Source of the DNA: Palsa-465 sp963800475
GTDB taxonomy: Bacteria; Actinomycetota; Thermoleophilia; Solirubrobacterales; Solirubrobacteraceae
DNA: 64,000 bases
Direction: 5' to 3'
NCBI GenBank assembly: GCA_963800475.1
Contig: CAWDAZ010000002.1
Span: forward strand, 186,001-250,000
Positions 25,235 through 34,267 of this stretch are shown piece after piece. A program made the translations under genes and the position numbers. The stretch's first letter is position 1. The number at the start of each line of letters is the position of its first letter. The notes beneath the pieces were generated by a model that saw nothing but the letters and a program-made list of their open reading frames with translations, searched no databases and had not been told where the DNA came from.

Positions 25235-25332
25235 CCAACACGCTGTCCGTGCGGATGACGCAGCCGCCGGTGAGACATAGGTTCGCACTTACACCAGTTG
25301 CACGAAGACGTAACAGCTATGAGGAGGGACCG

Positions 25333-28300
25333 ATGATCACGCTCGCAAAGCTTTCCATCAGGCGACCGAAGTCGTCACTCGCAATCTGGCTGATCGTCGG
25401 CATTGCGTTGTCGGTGATCGGGCTGGGCGTCTCAAAGAGCCTGTCCCCGACGATCAACGTCGTGCCCGGGACGCAGTCCTCGCGCGCGCAACAGCTGGGT
25501 AACGCGCAGTTCGGTCCCACGCAGCTCGTGCCGATCCTGCTCGTTGGTCCCAAGGCGCAGCTCAATCGCGAGGGCCCACCGCTCGTAGCCGCGTTGGCCA
25601 AGCGCCCGCACACGCGAGTGATGTCGGCCTGGGACGCTGGGAGCGCCGCGGCATCACTGAGACCGAAGCCGACCGCCGCGATGATCATCGTGTCCGTCGA
25701 CCGCTCGGAGAAGACCGCGGTCAAGTACGACCAGCCTCAGATCGAGAACCTGGTCGCCCACAAGATCACCGGCCCCGTCAAGCCGTACATCACCGGCCAG
25801 CCCTCGATCGACCGCGCCGAGAAGGACGCGTCGCTGTCGAATCTCCGCCGAGACGAGGCGATCGCCGTCGGCATCCTCTTCCTGCTGCTGCTCGTCGGGC
25901 TGCGCGCGCCCGTCGCGGCTGTGATCGTCACCGCCGTCGGCGCGATCAGCATGCTGGCGGGCTTCGGAGAGGTCGCCCTGCTTGGGAAGATCTTCAGCCT
26001 CGATCCGGTGGGAGTCGCGGCCGGCACGATGACCGGGCTCGCGGTGGCGGTGGCTTTCGCGGTATTGATTCTGGACCGCTTCCACCGGGAGGAGTTCCCA
26101 CCTGACGGACATCCACGTGACGCGGTGACCGCCGCGGTCCGCGGGCTCGAAACCACCGGCAAGGCGGTGCTGGTCGCAGGAACCGCGCTTGTGATCGGGC
26201 TCGCGCTCGTGGCGGTCGTCGGACCAACGCAGCTGATGGTGTCCGTCGGCACAGGCGCGCTCACGTGCGCGCTGTTCGCGACCGGGGGTGCCGTCGTGGT
26301 CATGCCCGCCGCGTTGGTGCTGCTCGGACGGAAGATCGACTGGCTGAGCTTCCCGGCCCCGGCGTTCCTGCAGCGCGCGTGGTCGCGGCTCGTGGGGGCC
26401 GGCAACTGGGTCACCCGCTACGCCGTCTGGACCGGTGCCGTCGCGACCGCGCTGCTCGCCGCTATCGCGGTCCCGGCTTTCGCGCTGAACACGGGTCCGA
26501 CTGACATCAGCCAGCTGCCGCCCGGCTCCAAGGCGGTGGTCGCCTTTAAGGAAGTCTCGCGCGTGATGGGCCCGGGCTGGGCGACCCCATTCAACCTGAT
26601 CGTCGTCTCCAACAACCTCCCGCTCACGACGCCCAAGAACCTCGCGAGCCTCAGCAAGTTCCAGACTCAGATCGCCAAGAACAAGACGGTCTATTCGGTC
26701 ACCGGGCCGGGGGCGATCAACCCGACCTCTAATCAGCTTTCGACGTTTGGCACGCAGCTCTATCACTCCGCCGCTGTCTCCGAGAAGAGCAAAAAGGACC
26801 TCGTCCAGTTGATCAACGGCCTCGGTCAGGCCGGTTCCGGCTCGGCGCAGCTCCAGTCGGGGCTGGCAGCCGCATCGTCTGGCGCCGGTCAGCTGCAGTC
26901 CGGCGGCGGTCAGGCCGGCTCAGGCGCCGGTCAGCTGCACACCGGCCTCGCTCAGGCACGGGCGGGTTCGGCGCAGCTCGCGGCGGGACTCAACCAGGCG
27001 CTCAGCGGCGCGAACTCATTGAAGAGCGGCGCCGGCCAGGCGCTGGCGGGCGCGAACACGCTCGCGAGCGGGCTGGGTAAGGGAGCGCCTCAAGTCACTG
27101 CCGGGCTGCCGGCCGTCGCGTCACTTGCGAGTTCGAGCACGGCCGCCGCGAGCGAGATCAAGGCGCTCCAGGGCCAGGCTTCCAGCGCGCAGGGCGAAGC
27201 CGCCCACGCGCTGTCGCAGCTGCAGGCCGCATGCAGCGGGCACAGCGACCCAAGCTGCCAGGCCGCCGTCAACGGGCTCTCATCCGTCAACAGCTCCCTG
27301 ACCGGGATCGCCGGCGGGCTCAACACCGCCTATGGCAACGCGGCCGGGGCCTCTGGAATCGCGGCGGCGGTCAAGAGCCAGGTCACGGCGCTCGCGCCGC
27401 AGCTGACGGCAGCGGCCCAGGGGGCCTCGGAGCTCGCGGCCGGCATCGACCAGCTGCACGCCGGTAACTCCCAGCTCGCCAGCGGGCTGAGCCAGCTGTC
27501 GGGCGGCGGCGGCCAGCTCGTCAGCGGCCTCGACCAGCTGACAGCCGGCGCCGGGGCGCTGCAGATCGGGCTCGGCCAGCTGACCGGCGGTGCAGGCCAG
27601 CTCGCCAGCGGACTGTCCGGCGGCGTGGGTCCGGCCGGACAGCTCACCACCGGTCTCGGAACGATGCAGGCGGCGGTGGTCAAGTCCCGCGGTCAGATCC
27701 CGTCCACCGCCCAGCTCAGGCAGCTGCAACGCGAGGCACCGGGGATCTTCAACTCCGGGTACTTCGTGCTCGCGGCGGTCGAGGGCGCCACGTCCGCCAA
27801 CCGCACCGAGGCGTCGTTCACGATCAACCTGCTGCGGGGCGGGACGGCTGGCCAGATCCTGGTCGTCTCCAAGTATCCCTCGAGCGATCCGCGCACCGCG
27901 GCGCTCGGCACGCAGCTCGCGACGCTTGCGAACCGGTACGCCAAGGCCAACCATCTCCAAGTCGCTGTCGGTGGGCCCGCGGGCGGCCTCGGAGACGTGG
28001 CGAAGGTGACCAAGTCTCGCATCTGGCTCGACGTCGCAGTCGTGTCGCTGGCGATCATGCTGACGCTGGCGATCGCGCTCCGGGCGGTGCTCCTGCCCGC
28101 CGTGGCGACCGTGTTCGGGCTGCTGGCCACGGCCTCCACATTCGGGCTCCTGCAGGTGTTGTTCGGCGGCTCGAACCCGCCGCTCGGCGGTCCCGGATAC
28201 CTGGACCCGATCACGGTCATCAGCGTGTTCACGATCGCGTTCAGCATCACGGTCGTGTTCTCGACGATCCTGCTGATGCGCACCCGCGAGGCGTACGTTG

Positions 28301-28641
28301 ACGACCCAGACAATCGATCTGCAGTCCGCACGGGCCTGCGCGAGACGGCGGCAGCCGAGACCGGCGCGGGCCTGGTGATGGTGGCGGCGGTGATCCCGTT
28401 CGCGCTCACCGACCTGCTCAACATCCGGGCGCTCGGCATCGGTGTTGCGTTCGCGGTCCTGCTGGACGTGCTGATCGTGCGACCGGTGCTGCTGCCAGCC
28501 GCGGAGGCCGTGCTCGGGCGCTGGGGTTGGTGGCCGACGCGTGGGCCAGTACAGCCGATTGTGCCGGAGGCCCCCACCGCCAAGCCCCGGCGCATGCCGA
28601 GGCCGCACATGCCGCACCGCAAGCCGCGGCCCGCCCACTGA
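25333..28641 (+). CDS. MMPL/RND-family exporter with long repeat-rich extracellular domain
   Basis: 1102 residues from ATG 25333, with GAGGAGGG 5-6 nt upstream. TM1 is at about 16-36 (SLAIWLIVGIALSVIGLGVS). A first TM bundle lies at about 175-360 (AIAVGILFLLLLVGLRAPVA, FAVLILDRFHREE), then TM about 360-385. A large extracellular part (about 390-860) contains at least ten degenerate copies of a Gly/Gln unit such as GAGQLQSGG, ASGLSQLSGGG and TAGAGALQIGL. A second TM bundle (about 895-1065) ends in LLDVLIVRPVLLPAAEAVLG. The basic tail is Pro/Arg-rich. MMPL proteins export lipids or glycolipids. The acyl-CoA synthetase and WS/DGAT genes follow directly, which supports a lipid cargo. Confidence 0.9.
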   Translation: MITLAKLSIRRPKSSLAIWLIVGIALSVIGLGVSKSLSPTINVVPGTQSSRAQQLGNAQFGPTQLVPILLVGPKAQLNREGPPLVAALAKRPHTRVMSAWDAGSAAASLRPKPTAAMIIVSVDRSEKTAVKYDQPQIENLVAHKITGPVKPYITGQPSIDRAEKDASLSNLRRDEAIAVGILFLLLLVGLRAPVAAVIVTAVGAISMLAGFGEVALLGKIFSLDPVGVAAGTMTGLAVAVAFAVLILDRFHREEFPPDGHPRDAVTAAVRGLETTGKAVLVAGTALVIGLALVAVVGPTQLMVSVGTGALTCALFATGGAVVVMPAALVLLGRKIDWLSFPAPAFLQRAWSRLVGAGNWVTRYAVWTGAVATALLAAIAVPAFALNTGPTDISQLPPGSKAVVAFKEVSRVMGPGWATPFNLIVVSNNLPLTTPKNLASLSKFQTQIAKNKTVYSVTGPGAINPTSNQLSTFGTQLYHSAAVSEKSKKDLVQLINGLGQAGSGSAQLQSGLAAASSGAGQLQSGGGQAGSGAGQLHTGLAQARAGSAQLAAGLNQALSGANSLKSGAGQALAGANTLASGLGKGAPQVTAGLPAVASLASSSTAAASEIKALQGQASSAQGEAAHALSQLQAACSGHSDPSCQAAVNGLSSVNSSLTGIAGGLNTAYGNAAGASGIAAAVKSQVTALAPQLTAAAQGASELAAGIDQLHAGNSQLASGLSQLSGGGGQLVSGLDQLTAGAGALQIGLGQLTGGAGQLASGLSGGVGPAGQLTTGLGTMQAAVVKSRGQIPSTAQLRQLQREAPGIFNSGYFVLAAVEGATSANRTEASFTINLLRGGTAGQILVVSKYPSSDPRTAALGTQLATLANRYAKANHLQVAVGGPAGGLGDVAKVTKSRIWLDVAVVSLAIMLTLAIALRAVLLPAVATVFGLLATASTFGLLQVLFGGSNPPLGGPGYLDPITVISVFTIAFSITVVFSTILLMRTREAYVDDPDNRSAVRTGLRETAAAETGAGLVMVAAVIPFALTDLLNIRALGIGVAFAVLLDVLIVRPVLLPAAEAVLGRWGWWPTRGPVQPIVPEAPTAKPRRMPRPHMPHRKPRPAH

Positions 28642-28655
28642 TTAGGAGCATCGAG

Positions 28656-30512
28656 ATGAACCCCCTGGTCACACAGCCGAAGCAATCGATTGACGAGGCG
28701 CCGGCTCCGGTCGAGCCCGGGCTCCCCGTCGTGGCGGGGCCGAGAACCCTGGGTGAGATGATCCTCGACGCAGCCGAGCGGTACTCGGGCGTGGCGCTCG
28801 AGTACCGCCGGGGCGGCCATCCGGGCTACGTCTCCTACTCGGAGCTCGGCACGGCCGCGACGGAGATCGCCCGCGGGCTGATCAGCCTCGGGATCGAGGC
28901 GGGCGACCGCGTCGCGATCCTGGGGTTGACCTCCGCGGACTGGACCCTCGCCGACTGCGGCTCGGCGTGCGCCGGTGCGGTGGTCGTGCCCGTGTACCAC
29001 ACGAACTCCCCGGAGGAGTGCGCGTATGTCCTCGGGCACTCCGCGGCGAAGCTGATCTTCTGTGAGAACGACGATCAGGCCGCGAAGATTCGCCAGGTCC
29101 GCGATCAGCTGCCGGCGCTCGAGCAGATCGTGCTGCTCGAAGGGAGCGCCGGCGATGCGATCTCGCTTGCCGAGCTGAGGAGCCGAGGCGCCGAGATCCC
29201 GCCCGAGGCGGTGCGGGAGCGGCTCGAGCGGGTCGGCCCCGACGACGTCGCGACGATCGTCTACACGTCCGGGACGACCGGGCCACCCAAGGGCTGCATG
29301 CTCACGCACGGCAACTTCCTGGCGACGGTTCGCAAGTACGCCGAGCAGCTTCAGTTCAGCGAGGCCCACTCGCTTTACCAGTTCCTGCCGCTGGCGCACG
29401 TGCTGGCCCGCGTCGCGCAGACGGTCGCCCTCAGCGTCGGTGCGCGCGTCGTCTACTGGACCGGTGACCCGGCGAAGATCGTCGACGAGCTCGCCGAGAC
29501 GGCGCCCACGCACTTCCCCGCGGTCCCGCGCATCTACGAGAAGATTCACGGCGCTGTTCTCGGCCGGATGGCGGACGGACCGAGATCGCAGCGCGCGCTC
29601 TTCAACTGGGCGCTCCACCAGGGAGCCCGGGCACGCCGCGACCTGCGTCTGGGCAGGTTGCCGGGGATCCTGACCGACGTCCAGTACCGGGTAGCCGATG
29701 AGCTCGTGCTGAGCAAGGTCCGCCGCGTGTTCGGCCCGAGCCTCCAGATGGCGCTCGTCGGGGCGGCGCCGGTCGCTCAAGAGCTGCTCGAGTTCTTCGA
29801 CGCATGCGGCGTGCTCGTGCTCGAGGGGTACGGGCTCACGGAGAGCTGCTCCGCCGGCACGATCAACACGATCGACGCGGTCCGATTCGGGACGGTCGGC
29901 AAGCCACTGCCGGGCACCGAGGTGTCGATCAGCGAAGAGGGCGAGATCCTGCTCCGCGGCCCGCACGTGTTCAAGGGCTACTTCCGCGACGAGCAGGCGA
30001 CAGCCGACGCGCTGACGCCGGACGGCTGGCTGCGGACCGGCGACCTGGGCTCGATCACCGACGACGGCTTCCTGAGAATCACGGGCCGCAAGAAGGACCT
30101 GATCATCACCTCGAGCGGCAAGAACATCACGCCGGTGAACATCGAGAGCGCGCTGCGCGAGAGCCGCTACATCACTGAGGCGGTGGTGTACGGCGACAGC
30201 CGGCCGTACCTGGTCGCGGTCGTGACGCTCGACCACGACGAGACCGGCAAGCTCGCCAAGCGGCTCCGGATCCCGAACGACCCGGCGACGCTGGCGTCGG
30301 ACCCGCGGGTCCACAAGGAGATCCAGAAGGACATCGACGCCGTCAACTCCAAGCTGGCGCGGATCGAGCAGGTCAAGCGCTTCGCGATTCTCGACCACGA
30401 CTTCAGCCAGGCCGCAGGGGAGCTGACGCCGACCCTGAAGGTCAAGCGCGCATTCGTGTACGACAAGTACGCCGAGGTGTTCGACGGCCTCTACGCGGAA
30501 CGAGGGAAGTGA
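28656..30512 (+). CDS. long-chain acyl-CoA synthetase (AMP-forming, FadD15-like)
   Basis: 618 residues. The ATG at 28656 follows AGGAGCATCGAG, 14 nt after the MMPL stop. ANL-superfamily motifs: YTSGTTGPPKGCMLTHGNF (P-loop), HFPAVPRIYEKIH, GYGLTESCSAGTIN, GWLRTGDLGSITDDGFLRIT and GRKKDLIITSSGKNITPVNI (hinge and catalytic Lys region). It activates fatty acids to acyl-CoA. Its stop overlaps the WS/DGAT ATG, so acyl-CoA production and acyltransfer are coupled. Confidence 0.94.
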   Translation: MNPLVTQPKQSIDEAPAPVEPGLPVVAGPRTLGEMILDAAERYSGVALEYRRGGHPGYVSYSELGTAATEIARGLISLGIEAGDRVAILGLTSADWTLADCGSACAGAVVVPVYHTNSPEECAYVLGHSAAKLIFCENDDQAAKIRQVRDQLPALEQIVLLEGSAGDAISLAELRSRGAEIPPEAVRERLERVGPDDVATIVYTSGTTGPPKGCMLTHGNFLATVRKYAEQLQFSEAHSLYQFLPLAHVLARVAQTVALSVGARVVYWTGDPAKIVDELAETAPTHFPAVPRIYEKIHGAVLGRMADGPRSQRALFNWALHQGARARRDLRLGRLPGILTDVQYRVADELVLSKVRRVFGPSLQMALVGAAPVAQELLEFFDACGVLVLEGYGLTESCSAGTINTIDAVRFGTVGKPLPGTEVSISEEGEILLRGPHVFKGYFRDEQATADALTPDGWLRTGDLGSITDDGFLRITGRKKDLIITSSGKNITPVNIESALRESRYITEAVVYGDSRPYLVAVVTLDHDETGKLAKRLRIPNDPATLASDPRVHKEIQKDIDAVNSKLARIEQVKRFAILDHDFSQAAGELTPTLKVKRAFVYDKYAEVFDGLYAERGK

Positions 30513-31969
30513 TGGGCAGTCGCCTTTCCAGCGCCGATGCAGCATGGCTGCACATGGACCGCCCCACGAACCTGATGGTGATCAACTCCGTGCTGCTGTT
30601 CGACGAGCCTGTCGACTGGGAGCGTGTCAAGGAGGTCACTCAGCGGCGCCTCGTCGACCGCTACCCCAAGTTCCACCAGCGGGTGGTCGAGAGCCGACTG
30701 CCGCTGCGCCCGCCTGCCTGGGAGGACGACCCGGAGTTCGCGCTCGAGCACCACATGCACCACCTCGCGCTCCCTGCCCCGGGAGATGCGGCGGCGCTCC
30801 AGGAGCTGGTCGGCGACCTGATGACGATGCCGCTCGACCGGAACCGGCCGCTGTGGAACCAGTACATGGTCGACGGGTTCGGTGCAGGCTCGGCGCTGAT
30901 CGTCCGCATGCACCACTGCATCGCCGACGGGATCGCGCTCGCGAGGGTGATGCTGTCGCTCACCGACTCCGAGCCGGACGCCGGTGTCGGTCCGCTCAAA
31001 GAGCACCCGGGTTCGCGCAACGGGGTGCGCGTTGGTGGACTGCCGCTTCCGGGCACACGGCCGCTCCTGAACATGGCCAGGCTCGGTACCGGTGCCGCGC
31101 GCCAGGGTGTGCAGATCGCGACCTCGCCCAAGCACGCGGCGCGCCTGGCGGGCGCCGTCGCTCGCGACGGCGGCACCCTGGTGCGGCTGCTGCTCACGCC
31201 CACCGACGCGGCAACCGCGATCAAGGGCGATCCCGGCGTCAGCCGGCTTGTCGCGTGGACCAGGCCGCTGGACCTGAAGGAGGTCAAGCGGACCGCTCAC
31301 GCGCACGACGCGACCGTCAACGATGTGCTGCTCGCGTCGGTCAGCGGCGCGCTTCGCCACTACCTGCAGGACCGCGGCGGCGGCGTGGGTGAGATCCAGG
31401 CGATGGTCCCGTTCAACCTCAGGCCGCTCGACAAGCCCGTGCCGCGGGAGCTCGGGAACAAGTTCGGGCTGGTGTTCCTCCCGCTCCCGGTTGGCACGAC
31501 CGGCAGCTACCGGCGTCTGGTCGAGGTTCACAAGCGAATGCAGGAGATCAAACGTGGTCGCGACGGTCCGGTGTCGTACGCGATCCTCGGCGCGATGGGG
31601 TTCACTCCGGAGCCGATCGAGCGCCGGGTCGTGGATCTGTTCTCCTCGAAGGGGACCGCCGTGATGACCAACGTGCCCGGACCGAAGGAGCCGGTCTACC
31701 TGGCCGGGACGCCGGTGCGCTCGGTCCTGGTCTGGGCTCCCACCTCGGGTCACATCGGAATGAGCGTCAGCATCTTCAGCTACCGCGGCGAGGTGATCGT
31801 CGGACTGATGGTCGACGCCGCGTTGATCCCGGATCCGGCACAGATCACGCGCGGGCTCGAGCACGAGCTCCGCGCCCTCGGCAAGCTCAAGCCGGCCCGT
31901 CGGCAAAGCCGGCGGCGGCCTGCCCGGACCGCCCCCAGCTCGCCGGCGCCGGCTCAGCGATCTCGCTGA
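30512..31969 (+). CDS. wax ester synthase/diacylglycerol acyltransferase (WS/DGAT)
   Basis: 485 residues; ATG at 30512 overlaps the upstream stop (TGATG). Catalytic motif HHCIADG at about 134-140. N-terminal RLSSADAAWLHMDRPTNLMV is typical, as are NDVLLASVSGALRHYLQ, VPFNLRP and the C-terminal TNVPGPKEPVYLAGTPV and GMSVSIFSYRGEVIVGLMVD. It makes storage triacylglycerol or wax esters from acyl-CoA, as Tgs1 does in dormant mycobacteria. The C-terminal 30 residues are basic and Pro/Arg-rich. A paralogue lies at 54013. Confidence 0.94.
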   Translation: MGSRLSSADAAWLHMDRPTNLMVINSVLLFDEPVDWERVKEVTQRRLVDRYPKFHQRVVESRLPLRPPAWEDDPEFALEHHMHHLALPAPGDAAALQELVGDLMTMPLDRNRPLWNQYMVDGFGAGSALIVRMHHCIADGIALARVMLSLTDSEPDAGVGPLKEHPGSRNGVRVGGLPLPGTRPLLNMARLGTGAARQGVQIATSPKHAARLAGAVARDGGTLVRLLLTPTDAATAIKGDPGVSRLVAWTRPLDLKEVKRTAHAHDATVNDVLLASVSGALRHYLQDRGGGVGEIQAMVPFNLRPLDKPVPRELGNKFGLVFLPLPVGTTGSYRRLVEVHKRMQEIKRGRDGPVSYAILGAMGFTPEPIERRVVDLFSSKGTAVMTNVPGPKEPVYLAGTPVRSVLVWAPTSGHIGMSVSIFSYRGEVIVGLMVDAALIPDPAQITRGLEHELRALGKLKPARRQSRRRPARTAPSSPAPAQRSR

Positions 31970-31987
31970 GCCGGGCGCCTCCCGCGA

Positions 31988-32392
31988 TCAGCGCGCGGCG
32001 GCTCGACGGCTCCGCGAGGAGCTGCTCCGGGCGGTCGTCTTCTTTGCGGCGGTCGTCTTCTTTGCACTCGAGCCGCGGGTGCGGGTTGACTTCGCGGCTC
32101 GCGCGAGTTGCTTCTGCGCCTGCTCGAAGTCGCGCTTCAGCGCGGTTCCGAGCTTGCCGCTGTCGCGGCGCGCGCTCGTCAAGAACTTGCGCACGTCGGT
32201 GCTGAGAGCGCGGCTGGCCGCACCGACATCTCGCCCGCCGTGCTTACCCAGCTCGGCGAGAGCCTTCTGGGCATCATCGAGTGCCTTGTTGAGCCGCTTC
32301 AGCGCGGCGGGCTCCTTGAACGCTGCGCGTGAGCGCGCCGAGCCGGCGGAGCGACTGCGGGCGGTGGCTGTGGACTTCTTGGCTTGTGGCAT
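31988..32392 (-). CDS. histone H1-like basic protein
   Basis: 134 residues from ATG 32392, with AAAGGA about 9 nt upstream. Residues 25-100 form a charged helical domain (LKRLNKALDDAQKALAELGK, DVRKFLTSARRDSGKLG). The tail carries AKKTTAAKKTTARSSSSRSR, a Lys/Arg/Ala/Ser low-complexity region like histone H1 tails. Probably a nucleoid-associated DNA-binding protein, perhaps for chromosome compaction in dormancy. It ends 18 bp from the convergent WS/DGAT stop. Confidence 0.75.
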   Translation of the reverse strand: MPQAKKSTATARSRSAGSARSRAAFKEPAALKRLNKALDDAQKALAELGKHGGRDVGAASRALSTDVRKFLTSARRDSGKLGTALKRDFEQAQKQLARAAKSTRTRGSSAKKTTAAKKTTARSSSSRSRRAAAR

Positions 32393-32510
32393 TTGATAAT
32401 CCTTTCGGACGAGTCGCTGGGCGCACAAACCGTATGCGGGTTGGCGCGCGCTGTGGGGAAGATTCATACCGGGTCAGGCCACGCGGCGCTGCGGGGTGCG
32501 ACCGGCTCGG

Positions 32511-32717
32511 CTACGTCGCGTAGGCGTACGGATGCTCGAACACGTGCCGGGCGCGCTGTCCCTGTGGCACCGGTACCGAAAACGCGTCACCGGTCTTGCT
32601 GTCGTTGACCGACACGAACACCCGGTCGCTGGTCTCGCACCACAGCAGCTGCACGTGGATTCCGTCGGCGGTGCGGCTGTCGAGCTCTCTCATCGGTGTC
32701 GTCGTCGCGCTGATCAC
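32511..32717 (-). CDS. small conserved actinobacterial protein
   Basis: 68 residues from a GTG at 32717 preceded by GAGGGGGACTC. The pattern MRELDSRTADGIHVQLLW, VFVSVNDSKTGDAFSVPVP, then HVFEHPYAYA is one I recall in many actinobacterial genomes with no assigned function ('DGI.V.LLW....V.V.V.D.KTG..F...V......VF.HPYAYA'). Probably cytosolic beta-rich. Confidence 0.75.
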   Translation of the reverse strand: MISATTTPMRELDSRTADGIHVQLLWCETSDRVFVSVNDSKTGDAFSVPVPQGQRARHVFEHPYAYAT

Positions 32718-32784
32718 GAGTCCCCCTCTGGTTCAGGGTCGGTAGTCTCGCAGCGGCCGATCGCGCCGCAATCAGGGTCCGCCG

Positions 32785-33663
32785 CTATCGGCGGCGTGGC
32801 AGGCGACGGATCTTGCGGTCGGTGTTTTTCCGCAGCGTGCCCGGCAGCATCCGGCTGATCCGGCCGAGTCCCAGCTTCCTCCGACGCAGCTTCCGCGGCT
32901 CGACCTTCCCTAGGAGCCGCGGCGTGCGATGTGCCTTGAGCTGCCGCCTGGCGATCAGCCCGCCGCCGATGCCGACCGCCGCCAGCCCGACGGCGATCAG
33001 ACCGGGTGCCGCCCGAAGCCGTCCGTACTCCTCCTGAACCGCGGGCCACACGCGCTCGTCGATCAGCTCCGAAGCCTCGATCGGGCCTTGGGCTGCCCCG
33101 GGTGGAGCGATCGGCGCAAGGAACGCAATCTGAACCCGCTTCAGCTTCGGCAGCGCACCGCGCCACAGGTGGGACGTGCCCGTGATGGCCGCCGGAACGA
33201 TCGGCGCGCCCGTCTCGACCGCGAGCCGCCCGGCGCCGTGCCGCGGCGACCCGAGCGCGTCCGGCTGCTCGACCCGGGTCCCCTCCGGGAACATGACCAC
33301 CACGTCCCCGGAGCTCAGGATCTCGCGTGCCGTCTCGAGCGCGTCGGCGTCCGACTCACCGCGGCGAACCGGGAACGCCCCGAGCCGCACCAGCAGCGCC
33401 CCGAACGATCCGTCGATCAGCTCCACCTTCGCCATGTAGCGAACGGGCCGTCGCGTCGCGAGGCCGACGAAGAACGGGTCCAGGAAGTTCTTGTGGTTGC
33501 ACGCGATGATCGCCGGCCCAGCGGCCGGGACTCGCTCGGACCCCGCGACGCGGAACCTGAACCACAGCCGCAGGATCGCGCCGATCAGAGCACGTGCGAC
33601 GCGGTACAGGGCGCGGGAGACTCCGCGCTCGCGCGCGTACACATGCGCGCTCGCTACATCCAT
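32785..33663 (-). CDS. plsC: PlsC-type 1-acyl-sn-glycerol-3-phosphate acyltransferase
   Basis: 292 residues from ATG 33663; upstream frame extension to 34023 would overlap the Hsp20 gene and is rejected. Motif I NHKNFLD (HX4D) at about 54, motif III FPEGTR at about 124, and the P in IVPAAITGT. N-terminal hydrophobic helix ALIGAILRLWFRF. The C-terminal 90 residues (GLIAVGLAAVGIGGGLIARR then a very basic stretch) form a membrane segment with a cationic tail. It acylates lysophosphatidate in phospholipid and triacylglycerol synthesis, matching the nearby WS/DGAT. Confidence 0.88.
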   Translation of the reverse strand: MDVASAHVYARERGVSRALYRVARALIGAILRLWFRFRVAGSERVPAAGPAIIACNHKNFLDPFFVGLATRRPVRYMAKVELIDGSFGALLVRLGAFPVRRGESDADALETAREILSSGDVVVMFPEGTRVEQPDALGSPRHGAGRLAVETGAPIVPAAITGTSHLWRGALPKLKRVQIAFLAPIAPPGAAQGPIEASELIDERVWPAVQEEYGRLRAAPGLIAVGLAAVGIGGGLIARRQLKAHRTPRLLGKVEPRKLRRRKLGLGRISRMLPGTLRKNTDRKIRRLPRRR

Positions 33664-33762
33664 GCCGCTAGGTACGGATCGAGGTCCGGATTTCCTCCCG
33701 ATGAGGACCGCCGCGTCCCGCGGAATGCTGGGCAACAGCCAGACACAGAAAGGAGGTGAGTC

Positions 33763-34197
33763 ATGCCTGGAACACTTACGCGTTGGGATCCGTTCGCCGA
33801 GTGGGGTGAGCTGCGGGCGAGGTTCGACCGCATCTTCGACCAGCTCGACGGGGATAACCGCGTGTGGACGCCGGCAATCGACGTCCTGCGTGATGATGGC
33901 AGTCTCGTCATCCACGCCGACCTGCCGGGCATCAAGCCCGACGAGGTCAAGATCGAGGTCGAGGACGACATCCTCACGGTCTCTGGTGCACACGAAGAGC
34001 GCAAGGACGAGAAGGACAAGCACTTCGTGCGGCGTGAGCGGAGTTACGGGTCATTCTCCCGCTCGATGGCGCTGCCTCCGGGCGTCGACGCCAAGAAGAT
34101 CACGGCGACGACGCGCGACGGCGTGGTCGAGGTGACGATCCCGCTCCCGAAGGAGGCGACCAAGGAGACGGTCAAGATCACACCCACCGGCTCCTGA
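33763..34197 (+). CDS. Hsp20/alpha-crystallin small heat shock protein
   Basis: 144 residues. The ATG follows AAAGGAGGTGAGTC. N-terminal amphipathic region LTRWDPFAEWGELRARFDRI, alpha-crystallin domain about 38-130 (AIDVLRDDGSLVIHADLPGI, GVVEVTIPLPK), and the C-terminal KETVKITPTGS extension. ATP-independent holdase chaperone. Same family as mycobacterial HspX/Acr, the hallmark of the DosR dormancy response. Monocistronic, followed by a hairpin. Confidence 0.96.
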   Translation: MPGTLTRWDPFAEWGELRARFDRIFDQLDGDNRVWTPAIDVLRDDGSLVIHADLPGIKPDEVKIEVEDDILTVSGAHEERKDEKDKHFVRRERSYGSFSRSMALPPGVDAKKITATTRDGVVEVTIPLPKEATKETVKITPTGS

Positions 34198-34217
34198 ACG
34201 TCTACCTGCACTACGGG

Positions 34218-34249
34218 GCCGGCCGAACCGCGACGGCGGGGAGGCCGGC
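34218..34249. terminator. hairpin between convergent hsp20 and ybaK-like genes
   Basis: GCCGGCC (34218-34224) pairs with GGCCGGC (34243-34249) across an 18-nt loop, followed on the plus strand by TTCGTTTG. It fits a weak intrinsic terminator for hsp20, possibly used in both directions. Confidence 0.4.
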
Positions 34250-34267
34250 TTCGTTTGCGTGGTCGGC

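Noticed and set aside
26820..27660. Repeated GGCCAGCTC/GGTCAGCTG-like DNA, considered as a CRISPR or tandem array
   Set aside because: The repeats are in frame, degenerate and encode the Gly/Gln extracellular repeats of the MMPL; no constant repeat with unique spacers.
27693..30545. 950-codon minus-strand frame opposite the MMPL end and acyl-CoA synthetase
   Set aside because: Antisense shadow of two well-supported genes; typical of GC-rich third-codon bias.
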